This document shows positions 42,238 to 51,223 of a DNA stretch of 64,000 nt, piece after piece. Location of the stretch: assembly GCF_042680885.1 (NCBI RefSeq), contig NZ_JBHUEO010000026.1, forward strand, positions 72,450 to 136,449, in the 5' to 3' direction. The position numbers and the translations under genes are program-made. How positions within the stretch are numbered: position 1 is the stretch's first letter; the number at the start of each line of letters is the position of its first letter. The notes beneath the pieces are model-generated. The model ran no database searches. It worked only from the letters and a program-made list of their open reading frames with translations, and was not told the DNA's origin. This stretch comes from Siminovitchia sediminis. Lineage in GTDB: Bacteria; Bacillota; Bacilli; Bacillales; Bacillaceae_C.

Positions 42238-42915
42238 ATGGGCGGTTTTTTAATTTACTTTCTCATCATTATGATCATTCCAATATGGGCCCAATTTAAA
42301 GTCAAAAACACCTACAAGAAATTTTCAAAGGTTGGAACTACAGCAGGAATGTCAGGCGCTGAAGTGGCGAGAAAAATATTAGATTCGAACGGATTATATA
42401 ATGTTCAGGTAAAGGAAACCCCGGGTATATTAAGTGACCATTATAACCCGATGACCAAAACAGTCCATTTATCGTCAGATAATTATTATAAATCTTCAGT
42501 AGCGGGAGCAGCAGTTGCAGCCCATGAAGTTGGACATGCAATACAGGATCAGCAGGGTTATGCAGCCCTTCGATTCCGTCATGCTTTGGTGCCCGTGGCA
42601 AATATCAGTTCAAACCTTGCATGGATTTTTATTATCATTGGGTTAATCTCCACCGCGTTTTCCAATATGCTCCTGATCGGGATTATTTTAATGGCTGCCG
42701 GCGTATTATTTCAGATTGTGACTCTGCCTGTTGAGTTTAATGCCTCAACCAGGGCAATGGATCAAATGGTCTCCTTGGGATTGATCAGCAATACTGAGGA
42801 AAGGGACGCTAAGAAAGTATTAAGTGCAGCCGCAATGACGTATGTAGCAGCTGCAGCAGTAGCGGTATTAGAATTATTGAGGCTCATTTTAATTTTTGTC
42901 AACCGCGAGGAGTAG
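42238..42915 (+). CDS. zinc metallopeptidase (YugP family)
   Basis: This 225-residue membrane protein has an N-terminal helix, a domain containing the zinc motif HEVGHAIQD (HExxH) near residue 97, and three further hydrophobic segments toward the C-terminus. It is the neutral zinc metallopeptidase family of B. subtilis YugP, which is encoded elsewhere in that species. Substrate unknown. GGGAGG precedes ATG 42238; a TTG 6 bp upstream is the alternative. It stands between ypjB and ypjC. Confidence 0.88.
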   Translation: MGGFLIYFLIIMIIPIWAQFKVKNTYKKFSKVGTTAGMSGAEVARKILDSNGLYNVQVKETPGILSDHYNPMTKTVHLSSDNYYKSSVAGAAVAAHEVGHAIQDQQGYAALRFRHALVPVANISSNLAWIFIIIGLISTAFSNMLLIGIILMAAGVLFQIVTLPVEFNASTRAMDQMVSLGLISNTEERDAKKVLSAAAMTYVAAAAVAVLELLRLILIFVNREE

Positions 42916-42932
42916 AAGGTTCATAAGATGTC

Positions 42933-42971
42933 AAAAAAGCAGGACACCTCCAAAAGGGTCCTGCTTTTTTT
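42933..42971. terminator. bidirectional terminator between yugP-like gene and ypjC
   Basis: AAAAAAGCAGGAC pairs with GTCCTGCTTTTTT. T tracts stand on both strands, so it can serve both convergent genes. Confidence 0.9.
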
Positions 42972-42996
42972 GTTGTAAAAGATTTTGTCTATGTTT

Positions 42997-43875
42997 TTAT
43001 CCTATTTCAATTGGGCGTTTGTCTTCATCCAGGGTAAATCCCTCTCCCATGACATCATGTACAACCATGACTGATACAAACGCCTGAGGATCAATCGAGT
43101 TGATCACTCTTTTTAAATGAACGATTTCGTTCCTGCCTACTACGCAATAAAGAACTTCTCTTTCTTGCTTGGTAAAGAAACCTGATCCCTTTAAAATGGT
43201 GACACCTCTGTCCATTTCCTTCATAATCGCGCTTGCTAATTGATCATGGTGCTTTTCTGATATAATAATGGCACCCCGTGCGGTATACGCTCCCTCTTGC
43301 ATAAAATCAATGACCCGTGCCCCGACAAATACTGCAACAAGCGTATACATGGCTTCGTTATAGTCCAAATAAGTCAAGAGGGAGGCCAGGATCACGCAAG
43401 CATCAAAAGTAAACATTGTCCTTCCCATGCTGATTCCTTTATATTTAAAGAAGAGCCTTGCAATAATATCAACACCGCCCGTCGTGCCGCCAAAACGGAA
43501 TATAATACCCAGGCCAATGCCTGCAAAAATCCCCGCAAACAAAGCAGCTAAAAAAAGATCTCCTTCCAATGGGATGGTAAATTGAAACCTTTGAAAAATG
43601 AACAAGAACACGGAAACGGCAACCGTCCCAATTACAGTATATAAGAAGGATTTTTTTCCGAGCAGTTTCCATCCAATCAAAAAAAGAGGGATGTTCAACA
43701 ATAAATTACTGTATGACGGGTCTATGTGAAAAAGAAAATAGAGAAGAAGAGTAATGCCTGTAAATCCACCTTCGGCCAAATTGTTTTGCATGTTGAAGTG
43801 AACAAGCCCAAATGAAAATATGGCAGCTCCCAAAAGGATGAGGAGTATGTTTTTAAATTTTAATTGAAAAAACAC
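42997..43875 (-). CDS. ypjC: YitT family membrane protein YpjC (DUF2179)
   Basis: This 292-residue protein has about five to six membrane helices in its first 200 residues, including FRFGGTTGGVDIIAR, and a C-terminal cytoplasmic DUF2179 domain. It starts at GTG 43875 (minus), with AGGGGGCG upstream. B. subtilis has several paralogues (YitT, YpjC, YqfU and others); their role is unclear. It is the only gene transcribed leftward between qcr and dapB. Confidence 0.9.
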   Translation of the reverse strand: MFFQLKFKNILLILLGAAIFSFGLVHFNMQNNLAEGGFTGITLLLYFLFHIDPSYSNLLLNIPLFLIGWKLLGKKSFLYTVIGTVAVSVFLFIFQRFQFTIPLEGDLFLAALFAGIFAGIGLGIIFRFGGTTGGVDIIARLFFKYKGISMGRTMFTFDACVILASLLTYLDYNEAMYTLVAVFVGARVIDFMQEGAYTARGAIIISEKHHDQLASAIMKEMDRGVTILKGSGFFTKQEREVLYCVVGRNEIVHLKRVINSIDPQAFVSVMVVHDVMGEGFTLDEDKRPIEIG

Positions 43876-44018
43876 TACTACGCCCCCTAGTCATTGTATG
43901 ATAAGAATTCTTTTAATTATAACGAATGTTGGAAGAAAACAGCAACTTGGGCCCATTGAGCACTTTTATTTGTATAAGAAAAGAGATTTAGCTAACATAA
44001 TGTAGGAAGGTGAGAAGA

Positions 44019-44366
44019 ATGGATGAAAATAAAACGGTGCGGCAGCTTCAGGAAGAAGTGGATGCCTATATCGGTCAATTTAAGGAAGGGTATTTCAGTC
44101 CGCTTGCGATGACAGCGCGGCTAACAGAAGAGTTGGGTGAATTGGCAAGGGAAATCAATCATTATTATGGCGAAAAGAAGAAAAAGACAAGTGAAACCGA
44201 AAAAACAGTTCAAGAGGAAATCGGAGATTTACTCTTCGTTCTCATCTGCCTGGCAAATTCTCTGGATATAGATTTGCAAACAGCTCATGATCAGGTGATG
44301 TATAAATTTAACACAAGAGATAAAGACAGATGGACTAAAAAAGATGTAGGTGATGGACATGAATGA
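44019..44366 (+). CDS. ypjD: MazG-like nucleotide pyrophosphohydrolase YpjD
   Basis: This 115-residue all-helical protein has the MazG-type metal-binding motifs: EELGEL near residue 38 and EEIGDLLF about 35 residues later (ExxE and ExxD). It probably hydrolyses abnormal nucleoside triphosphates. ATG 44019 follows AGGAAGGTGAG. Its end overlaps the dapB start by 8 bp. The same order ypjD-dapB is seen in B. subtilis. Confidence 0.91.
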   Translation: MDENKTVRQLQEEVDAYIGQFKEGYFSPLAMTARLTEELGELAREINHYYGEKKKKTSETEKTVQEEIGDLLFVLICLANSLDIDLQTAHDQVMYKFNTRDKDRWTKKDVGDGHE

Positions 44367-45162
44367 AATGATTCAAATTGTAGTGGCAGGACCCCGGGGA
44401 CGGATGGGGAAAGAAGCTGTTAAGCTTGTGCAGGAAACAGAAAACTTCAAGCTGGCAGGTGTTTTGGACCGAAAAAATGAAGGAAGGCTTCTATCTGAAG
44501 TTGAAGGCTTTTCAGGTGTGGACGTCCCTGTTTTTACGGACCCTGCAGCCTGCTTTCAACAGACAAAACCTGATGTGCTAATTGATTTGACGACACCCGA
44601 AAAAGGATACATACATACTAAAACAGCGTTGGAACACAATGTAAGGCCAGTGGTTGGAACAACCGGTTTTACCGCGGAACAGCTCGATGAATTAAAAGAT
44701 TTGGCAGAACAAAAGGGAATTGGATGTATCATTGCGCCCAACTTTGCTGTCGGAGCCATCTTAATGATGAAGTTTTCAGAAATGGCTTCCAAGTATTTCA
44801 AGAATGTTGAAATTATTGAACTTCATCATGATCAGAAATTAGATGCCCCTTCCGGAACTTCTATTAAAACAGCGGAAATGATTGCCCGCCAAAGAAAAGA
44901 AAAAAAACAGGGCCATGAAAATGAAAAAGAAACGATCCAAGGAGCCCGTGGCGGGGACTTCGAAGGTATGCGCATCCATAGTGTAAGACTGCCGGGTTTA
45001 ATTGCCCATCAAGAGGTTATTTTTGGAGCAGACGGCCAAAGTCTTACGATCAGACATGATTCCTATAACCGGGCTTCCTTCATGTCGGGCGTTAAGGTTT
45101 CTGTGGAAACCGTTATGGGGTTAGATACCCTCGTTTACGGATTGGAATCAATTATTGACTGA
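44359..45162 (+). CDS. dapB: 4-hydroxy-tetrahydrodipicolinate reductase
   Basis: This 267-residue enzyme of lysine, diaminopimelate and dipicolinate synthesis reduces HTPA with NAD(P)H. The nucleotide motif is VAGPRGRMGKEAVKL, and the catalytic region contains ELHHDQKLDAPSGT. ATG 44359 gives the usual length and follows AGGTGATGG. In B. subtilis mgsA (methylglyoxal synthase) follows; here bshB1 begins 14 bp downstream, so mgsA is missing. Confidence 0.96.
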   Translation: MNEMIQIVVAGPRGRMGKEAVKLVQETENFKLAGVLDRKNEGRLLSEVEGFSGVDVPVFTDPAACFQQTKPDVLIDLTTPEKGYIHTKTALEHNVRPVVGTTGFTAEQLDELKDLAEQKGIGCIIAPNFAVGAILMMKFSEMASKYFKNVEIIELHHDQKLDAPSGTSIKTAEMIARQRKEKKQGHENEKETIQGARGGDFEGMRIHSVRLPGLIAHQEVIFGADGQSLTIRHDSYNRASFMSGVKVSVETVMGLDTLVYGLESIID

Positions 45163-45176
45163 ATGGGGGAAGTCCT

Positions 45177-45893
45177 ATGGCACAATATAAAGTTGACATA
45201 TTGGCTTTTGGCGCCCATTCGGATGATGTGGAAATTGGGATGGCGGGATCGATCTGTAAGTGGACAAAGAACGGAAGGACCGCGGTGATATGTGATTTGA
45301 CAGAAGCTGAGCTTTCTTCCAATGGGTCAGTGAAGACCAGACATCAAGAGGCTGCTCAAGCTGCAACCTGCATGGGAGTGGAGGAAAGGCTGAACCTCCG
45401 GCTGCCGGACCGCGGGCTCATCCTCACGGATGAGTATATACGACAGATTACAAATGTAATCCGTCAATATCAGCCGAAACTTGTATTCGCCCCCTTTCCT
45501 GAAGACCGGCATCCGGATCATGGGCGATGCGCAGAACTAGTGAAAGAGGCTTTTTTTTCTGCCGGAATAAGAAAGTACGAAACTTCAGGCGGATACAACG
45601 CCCATAAGGCGAAGAATTTGTTTTATTATTTTATTAACAGCAACACACGCCCAGATTTCGTCGTAGATATTACTGATTTTATGGAAAAAAAAATGTCTGT
45701 CCTTCAATCCTACCAGTCCCAGTTTCTCCCGGGTCCCGCAGGAATTCCGACTCCATTGACAGACGGTTATCTGGAAAGGGTTCAAGCAAGAGAAAGAATA
45801 TATGGGCTGGAGGCTGGTATTACTTATGCTGAAGGCTTCAAAACGGACCATCCGATCTTAGTAAATAAAGACATATTTGGGGAAGGCTTATGA
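45177..45893 (+). CDS. bshB1: bacillithiol biosynthesis deacetylase BshB1
   Basis: This 238-residue zinc-dependent LmbE/PIG-L deacetylase removes the acetyl group from GlcNAc-malate. The metal motif FGAHSDDVEIG (AHxDD) is near residue 12 and the second, DRHPDHGRC, near residue 112. The ATG follows GGGGGA. It overlaps bshA by 4 bp (ATGA), coupling the first two bacillithiol enzymes. Confidence 0.95.
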   Translation: MAQYKVDILAFGAHSDDVEIGMAGSICKWTKNGRTAVICDLTEAELSSNGSVKTRHQEAAQAATCMGVEERLNLRLPDRGLILTDEYIRQITNVIRQYQPKLVFAPFPEDRHPDHGRCAELVKEAFFSAGIRKYETSGGYNAHKAKNLFYYFINSNTRPDFVVDITDFMEKKMSVLQSYQSQFLPGPAGIPTPLTDGYLERVQARERIYGLEAGITYAEGFKTDHPILVNKDIFGEGL

Positions 45894-47017
45894 ATCTGAA
45901 AATTGGCATCACATGTTATCCGACAGTCGGAGGTTCCGGTGTTGTTGCAACGGAACTGGGAAAACATTTGGCGGAAAGAGGACATAAAATTCATTTTATT
46001 TCCTCCAATATACCCTTTCGCTTGAACCATTGGCATCAGAATGTTTTTTTTCATCAAGTAACAGTAAATCAATATTCGCTTTTTCAATATCCCCCATATG
46101 ACATTGCTCTGGCCAGTAAAATGGCCGAAGTCATCAAAAGGGAGCGGCTGGATATTTTACATGTTCATTACGCAATCCCGCATGCTGTCTGTGCGATCCT
46201 TGCCAAACAAATGGCAGGAACCGGCGTGAAAATCGTGACGACTCTTCACGGAACAGATATATCTGTATTGGGGTACGATGCAACACTGGCCGAAGCGATA
46301 AAATATGGAATTGAAAAATCGGATGCTGTCACGGCTGTTTCACATTCGCTGGCAGATCAAACAAAAGAGCTGCTTGCACCCGAGCAATCCATTCAGGTGA
46401 TTCACAATTTTATAGACAGCAGGGTCTACCATAAAGTTGACATGGATGGCTTGAAAGAAGCTTATAACATTTCCAGTCAGGAAAAAGTCATCATTCATGT
46501 TTCCAACTTCCGAAAAGTAAAGAGGGTCCGTGATGTTGTCACAGCATTCTCCAACATTGCTGCCCGGATCCAGGCCAAGCTCCTTCTTGTCGGTGACGGG
46601 CCTGAAATGACTGACATTCGCCGTTTCGTAGGGGAATTATCACTTGAAGATCAAGTTTTGTTCCTCGGAAAACAGGATCATTTAGAAGAGCTGTATTCCA
46701 TGAGTGATTTGATGTTGCTTTTATCTGAGAAAGAAAGTTTTGGCCTCGTTGCTCTGGAAGCGATGGCTTGCGGCGTTCCGTGTATTGGTACAAGGATCGG
46801 CGGAATTCCGGAAGTGATTGAAGATGGATATAACGGGTTTTTATGTGAATTGGGCGATACCGATGATATAGCAGAAAAAGCCTTGTTATTATTGGAAAAT
46901 GAAGAATTGCACAACCGCTTTTCACAGCAGGCAATGGAAGTACCAACAGAACGGTTTGACGCCAGAAAGATTGTTTCTCAGTATGAAAATCTGTACAAAG
47001 CGCTTCTTAAGCATTAG
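45890..47017 (+). CDS. bshA: bacillithiol biosynthesis glycosyltransferase BshA
   Basis: This 375-residue GT4 (GT-B fold) enzyme transfers GlcNAc from UDP-GlcNAc to L-malate, the first step of bacillithiol synthesis. The N-terminal GITCYPTVGGSGVVATELGK is characteristic, and the donor-site motif EKESFGLVALEA (EX7E) is near residues 282–293. YpdA, which reduces oxidised bacillithiol, is encoded at 15 kb. Confidence 0.96.
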   Translation: MNLKIGITCYPTVGGSGVVATELGKHLAERGHKIHFISSNIPFRLNHWHQNVFFHQVTVNQYSLFQYPPYDIALASKMAEVIKRERLDILHVHYAIPHAVCAILAKQMAGTGVKIVTTLHGTDISVLGYDATLAEAIKYGIEKSDAVTAVSHSLADQTKELLAPEQSIQVIHNFIDSRVYHKVDMDGLKEAYNISSQEKVIIHVSNFRKVKRVRDVVTAFSNIAARIQAKLLLVGDGPEMTDIRRFVGELSLEDQVLFLGKQDHLEELYSMSDLMLLLSEKESFGLVALEAMACGVPCIGTRIGGIPEVIEDGYNGFLCELGDTDDIAEKALLLLENEELHNRFSQQAMEVPTERFDARKIVSQYENLYKALLKH

Positions 47018-47032
47018 AAAAGAGGACTGCAT

Positions 47033-48238
47033 ATGAAGGAACCATTCTTGTCAGCATTACCGGTCTTGGAAAAAATTCAAAAATCAGGTTATGAGGCCTA
47101 CTTTGTAGGCGGCTCTGTCAGGGATTTTTTGCTTGGAAAAGACATCCATGATATTGATATTGCCACTTCTGCTACTCCTGAAGAGCTGAAGGCTATTTTT
47201 CCGCATACAGTCGATGTCGGTATTGCTCATGGAACGATCCTCGTCCTATGGAATGGATTGGCTTTTGAATTGACTACTTATCGTACAGAGTCGGATTATA
47301 AGGACTACAGGCATCCTGAATCTGTTTCATTTGTCAGAAGCCTGGAAGAGGATCTGAAGCGGCGCGATTTTACCATGAACGCGATGGCTATGGATCAATA
47401 TGGAACCCTCATAGATCCATTTGAAGGGCAGAAGGCTTTAAAGAACCGAGTAATCCAAACAGTCGGTTCAGCGGACGAACGCTTTCAAGAGGATGCATTG
47501 CGGCTCATGAGGGCCGTCCGCTTTGTCAGCCAACTGGGTTTTCAGCTGGATCGGCAGACAGAAAAAGCCATTTCGGTACATGCCGGCTTACTTCAGCATA
47601 TTGCTGTTGAGAGAGTGGCTGATGAAATGATGAAGCTGCTTTCGGGTCCTTTTAAAAAAGATGCTTTTCATATCTTGCTTCAAAGCGGATTGTACAGGTT
47701 TCTGCCCTCTCTATTTAATGAGGAGGAAGTGCTGGAGTCTGCGATGGCATATCCGATTTCATCGTTAAATGAAAATCAACTGTGGGTGTTGGCCTTATAT
47801 TTCTCAAACACATCTGAGGGGTGGCGCAGGCTGAAGAGATGGAAACTTCCTGCAAAAAAAATGAAGCGGTTGGTTCGTGCTCTTGATTTGCTGAAACACA
47901 GGATGTCTTGCGGCTGGACACCTTATGAACTATTTTCAGCTGGCGCGGAGACAGCAGCACTTGTTGAATCTTTATACCGGACAATCCAGCATGAGGAAGC
48001 AGAAGCTCCAGCCAAACAAGTAAAGGAAGATTTTGAAAAGCTCCCTATTCAATCCCGGAAGGAATTGGCTGTAACAGGTCATGATTTAATGCATTGGTCC
48101 AATCAAGAGGGGGGGCCCTGGGTCAAAGAAGTGTTGGAGAAAATTATCAAAGCAGTCCTGTACCGGGAAGTGCGAAATGATAAAGATGAAATAAGGAGGT
48201 GGTTTGAGAAATGCAGACTTCGATCAGAAAACAATTAA
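47033..48238 (+). CDS. cca: CCA tRNA nucleotidyltransferase
   Basis: This 401-residue class II enzyme adds or repairs the 3' CCA of tRNA. The head domain has GGSVRDFLLGKDIHDIDIA, with the catalytic Asp pair, and the conserved RRDFTMNAMA and EDALRLMRAVRF motifs follow. It overlaps birA by 28 bp, so the two are co-expressed. Confidence 0.96.
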   Translation: MKEPFLSALPVLEKIQKSGYEAYFVGGSVRDFLLGKDIHDIDIATSATPEELKAIFPHTVDVGIAHGTILVLWNGLAFELTTYRTESDYKDYRHPESVSFVRSLEEDLKRRDFTMNAMAMDQYGTLIDPFEGQKALKNRVIQTVGSADERFQEDALRLMRAVRFVSQLGFQLDRQTEKAISVHAGLLQHIAVERVADEMMKLLSGPFKKDAFHILLQSGLYRFLPSLFNEEEVLESAMAYPISSLNENQLWVLALYFSNTSEGWRRLKRWKLPAKKMKRLVRALDLLKHRMSCGWTPYELFSAGAETAALVESLYRTIQHEEAEAPAKQVKEDFEKLPIQSRKELAVTGHDLMHWSNQEGGPWVKEVLEKIIKAVLYREVRNDKDEIRRWFEKCRLRSENN

Positions 48239-49191
48239 TAGAAGCGCTGTCCAATGCACAGGGCGAGTTTATTTCGGGCCAGGCACTTGCGGAAATCATC
48301 GGCTGCTCCAGAACAGCGATTTGGAAACATATTGAAGAATTGAGGAAAGAAGGATTTGTCTTAGAGGCAGTCAGAAATAAAGGATACAGGATTGTCAGCA
48401 CTCCAGAAAAATTGACGGAAAACGATATTCTTTTTGGACTTCAAACTGAAAAATTCGGTCGGAGCATTCACTCTTTTGAAACCATCGACTCTACTCAAAA
48501 AGAAGCCCATCGTCTGGCCTATAATGGTGCTGTGGAAGGCACACTTGTCATAGCTGAGGAACAGACTGAAGGAAAAGGACGACTGGACAGAGAATGGCAC
48601 TCTGCCAGCGGGAAAGGTGTATGGATGAGCATGATTGTCAGACCCGATCTGCCGCCCCAAAAAGCCCCTCAGTTTACACTGATCACCGCTGTGGCTGTTG
48701 CCATGGCCATTGAAGATGCAACAGGGATTACTCCAGAAATCAAATGGCCTAATGATTTATTAATAAAAGGAAAGAAAGTATCCGGCATTTTGACTGAACT
48801 GCAAGCTGAAGCAGACAAAATTTCTTCCCTGATTATTGGCATCGGGATGAACGCCAACCATGAGCCGGATGATTTTCCTGATCCAGTCCGGCAGTTGGCT
48901 ACATCACTTTACATTGAAAAGGGCGAAGAAGTTTCGCGTGCCCTCCTTGTTCAAACCGTACTGAAATACTTTGAAAAGTACTATTCCATCTATATTTCCG
49001 AAGGATTTGATCCCATCCGGATGCTATGGGAGAGCTTTGCTGTGAGTATCGGTAAACGAATCAAAGCCACCATGATCACCGGGGAAATTTACGGAAAAGC
49101 AGCAGGCATTACCAGCGAAGGTGTTTTGATACTTAAGGATGATCAAGGTAAAACTCATCATATTTATTCTGCAGATATTGAGCACTTTTAA
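48211..49191 (+). CDS. birA: bifunctional biotin ligase/repressor BirA
   Basis: This 326-residue protein ligates biotin to carboxylases and represses biotin genes. The N-terminal winged helix (about 1–60, IGCSRTAIWKHIEELRKEGF) is followed by the ligase domain with KGRLDREWHSASGKGVW near residue 117 and KWPNDLLIKGKKVSGIL. The C-terminal SH3-like domain is present. Its start lies inside cca, after GGAGGTGG. Confidence 0.96.
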   Translation: MQTSIRKQLIEALSNAQGEFISGQALAEIIGCSRTAIWKHIEELRKEGFVLEAVRNKGYRIVSTPEKLTENDILFGLQTEKFGRSIHSFETIDSTQKEAHRLAYNGAVEGTLVIAEEQTEGKGRLDREWHSASGKGVWMSMIVRPDLPPQKAPQFTLITAVAVAMAIEDATGITPEIKWPNDLLIKGKKVSGILTELQAEADKISSLIIGIGMNANHEPDDFPDPVRQLATSLYIEKGEEVSRALLVQTVLKYFEKYYSIYISEGFDPIRMLWESFAVSIGKRIKATMITGEIYGKAAGITSEGVLILKDDQGKTHHIYSADIEHF

Positions 49192-49311
49192 GGTAAACAA
49201 CAGAATATCCGTGATTCATTTCAAAATATTTGTTATACTTTTTTTGGGCAGTATCGTTTGGAACTGCACCGCAACATGAAAAATACAACAAAATATGCCA
49301 AATTCTGCCTT

Positions 49312-49399
49312 GATCCTCTAAGGACGGGGACAGAGGACCGAAACGAACGAGTGACAGTAACGGAGTCCTTCTGCCTTTTTTGGGGAGAGGACTCCTTTT
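49312..49399 (+). promoter_or_regulatory. attenuator-like leader between birA and panB
   Basis: A terminator-like hairpin, GGAGTCCT (49362–49369) with AGGACTCC (49388–49395), is followed by TTTT. Upstream AAGGAC (49320–49325) can pair with GTCCTT (49365–49370) and so compete with the terminator stem. A third pairing, TCCTCT (49314–49319) with AGAGGA (49332–49337), could sequester AAGGAC. This is the architecture of a transcription attenuator, but I recognise no known riboswitch or T-box motif. It may also be only the birA terminator. Confidence 0.4.
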
Positions 49400-49459
49400 G
49401 TGTATGAACTGTTGCTTCTTTTGATTTCGCTTCCTCTCATATTAAAAAGGAGGAAAAAA

Positions 49460-50296
49460 ATGAAGACAACAACAGATTTCCTAAAAATGAAAAAAGCCGG
49501 GGAAAAAATTGTCATGCTGACAGCATATGATTATCCTCAGGCGAAACTTGCCGAGCAGTCGGGAGTAGATATGATCCTAGTCGGGGACTCACTTGGGATG
49601 GTAGTTCTGGGGTATGATTCTACTGTCCCGGTTACAGTCCAGGATATGATTCATCATACAAAGGCGGTAAAACGTGGGGCAAAAGATACGTTTATTGTTA
49701 CGGATCTTCCTTTTATGACGTACCATGTCAGCAAAGAAGAAGCCTTAAGAACCGCTGGTACAATTATGCAGGAAAGCGGTGCCGATGCGATTAAAATTGA
49801 AGGCGGCGGTGAAGTAATTCACACGATTCAGGCCTTAACAAAGGCCGGAGTTCCTGTTATGGCACATCTCGGTTTAACACCTCAGACAGCGGGTGTTCTG
49901 GGAGGTTATAAAGTTCAGGCAAAAACAGCCGAAGCAGCCCAACAATTGATTCAAGATGCGAAACAATGCGAAGAGGCGGGAGCCTTTGGAATTGTATTGG
50001 AATGCATACCTCACCAGTTGGGAAAAGAAGTTTCTGATCAAGTGAGCGTTCCTGTAATCGGCATTGGCGCCGGTCCCGGTACAGACGGACAAGTGCTTGT
50101 ATTTCATGATATCTTGACGTTTGGTACAGATCGGGTACCCAAATTTGTAAAGCAGTATGCCAATTTCAATGAGGCCGGCATAGCAGGAATCAGTCAATAT
50201 ATGAAGGAAGTGAAGTCCGGCAGCTTTCCAGTCATAAAAGAACATACCTTTGAAATGAAACAGGAAGAGCTCGCTTCGTTGTATGGAGGCAAATGA
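49460..50296 (+). CDS. panB: 3-methyl-2-oxobutanoate hydroxymethyltransferase
   Basis: This 278-residue enzyme makes ketopantoate from 2-ketoisovalerate and methylene-tetrahydrofolate, the first committed step to pantothenate. The conserved MLTAYDYPQAKLAEQ, VGDSLGMVVLGYD and KIEGG motifs are present. ATG 49460 follows AAAGGAGG; the frame runs 20 codons upstream through the leader and is not used. panC follows 3 bp after the stop. Confidence 0.96.
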   Translation: MKTTTDFLKMKKAGEKIVMLTAYDYPQAKLAEQSGVDMILVGDSLGMVVLGYDSTVPVTVQDMIHHTKAVKRGAKDTFIVTDLPFMTYHVSKEEALRTAGTIMQESGADAIKIEGGGEVIHTIQALTKAGVPVMAHLGLTPQTAGVLGGYKVQAKTAEAAQQLIQDAKQCEEAGAFGIVLECIPHQLGKEVSDQVSVPVIGIGAGPGTDGQVLVFHDILTFGTDRVPKFVKQYANFNEAGIAGISQYMKEVKSGSFPVIKEHTFEMKQEELASLYGGK

Positions 50297-50299
50297 ACA

Positions 50300-51145
50300 G
50301 TGAGAATTGTAACGTGGAAAAAAGAAATGCAGAAGTTGGCCAAGGAATGTCAGAGGAAAGGAAAATCGATAGGCTTTGTGCCCACTATGGGTTATTTGCA
50401 TGAAGGGCATGTAACGCTCGTCAAAGAAGCCAGGAATCATAATGATGTAGTGGTCATGAGCATTTTTGTCAATCCCCTTCAGTTTGGGCCTGAAGAAGAC
50501 TTTGAGGCCTATCCGCGAGATCCTGAAAGAGACAAACAATTGGCTGAAGAGGCTGGAGTTGACATTTTATTCATGCCTGATGCTGAAGAGATGTATCATC
50601 ATAAACCGGCGATGAAAATGACTGTCAGCAGGAAAACAAATATTCTTTGCGGTGTCAACAGACCGGGGCATTTCGACGGAGTGGTAACAGTTCTTGCCAA
50701 GCTATTTCATCTTACCCTTCCGGACCGGGCCTATTTCGGGTTAAAAGATGCCCAGCAGTTTGCAGTGGTTGCAAGTCTGGTGGATGACCTGGACTTTCCT
50801 GTGGAACTTGTCCCGGTTGAAACCGTTAGAGAGCCGTCCGGACTGGCTGTCAGCTCCAGAAATGTGAATTTGACTAAAGAAGAGAAAAAGCAGGCACCTG
50901 CAATTTATAAGGGTTTGCAAAAAGCCAAAGAACTGATTGAACAGGGAGAAAATAACATTGAGGTGATCACCCGTTCCGTCAAAGAGTATATGGAAGAACA
51001 CATGGATGCAGAGATCGATTACGTAGAGCTGCTGAGCTTTCCTGAACTGGAAAGGATCCCTGAACCAACAGGAACAATGATGATTGCTGCTGCTGTTAAG
51101 TTTTCACAAACGAGATTAATTGATAACATCATGATTAAGCGCTAA
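50300..51145 (+). CDS. panC: pantothenate synthetase
   Basis: This 281-residue ligase joins pantoate and beta-alanine with ATP. It has VPTMGYLHEGHVTLV (the nucleotide HxGH-type motif), FVNPLQFGPEEDFE, FGLKDAQQ and SSRNVNLT. It starts at GTG 50300, just after panB. In B. subtilis panD (aspartate decarboxylase, source of beta-alanine) follows; here dinG is next, so beta-alanine must come from elsewhere or from a distant panD. Confidence 0.96.
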   Translation: MRIVTWKKEMQKLAKECQRKGKSIGFVPTMGYLHEGHVTLVKEARNHNDVVVMSIFVNPLQFGPEEDFEAYPRDPERDKQLAEEAGVDILFMPDAEEMYHHKPAMKMTVSRKTNILCGVNRPGHFDGVVTVLAKLFHLTLPDRAYFGLKDAQQFAVVASLVDDLDFPVELVPVETVREPSGLAVSSRNVNLTKEEKKQAPAIYKGLQKAKELIEQGENNIEVITRSVKEYMEEHMDAEIDYVELLSFPELERIPEPTGTMMIAAAVKFSQTRLIDNIMIKR

Positions 51146-51223
51146 TTTCGGGTGGAAGCAGGGCCGTAATATGGTAAACTAAATAAAGCAACGTACGGTT
51201 TACGGATTAAAGGTGTGAAACAG

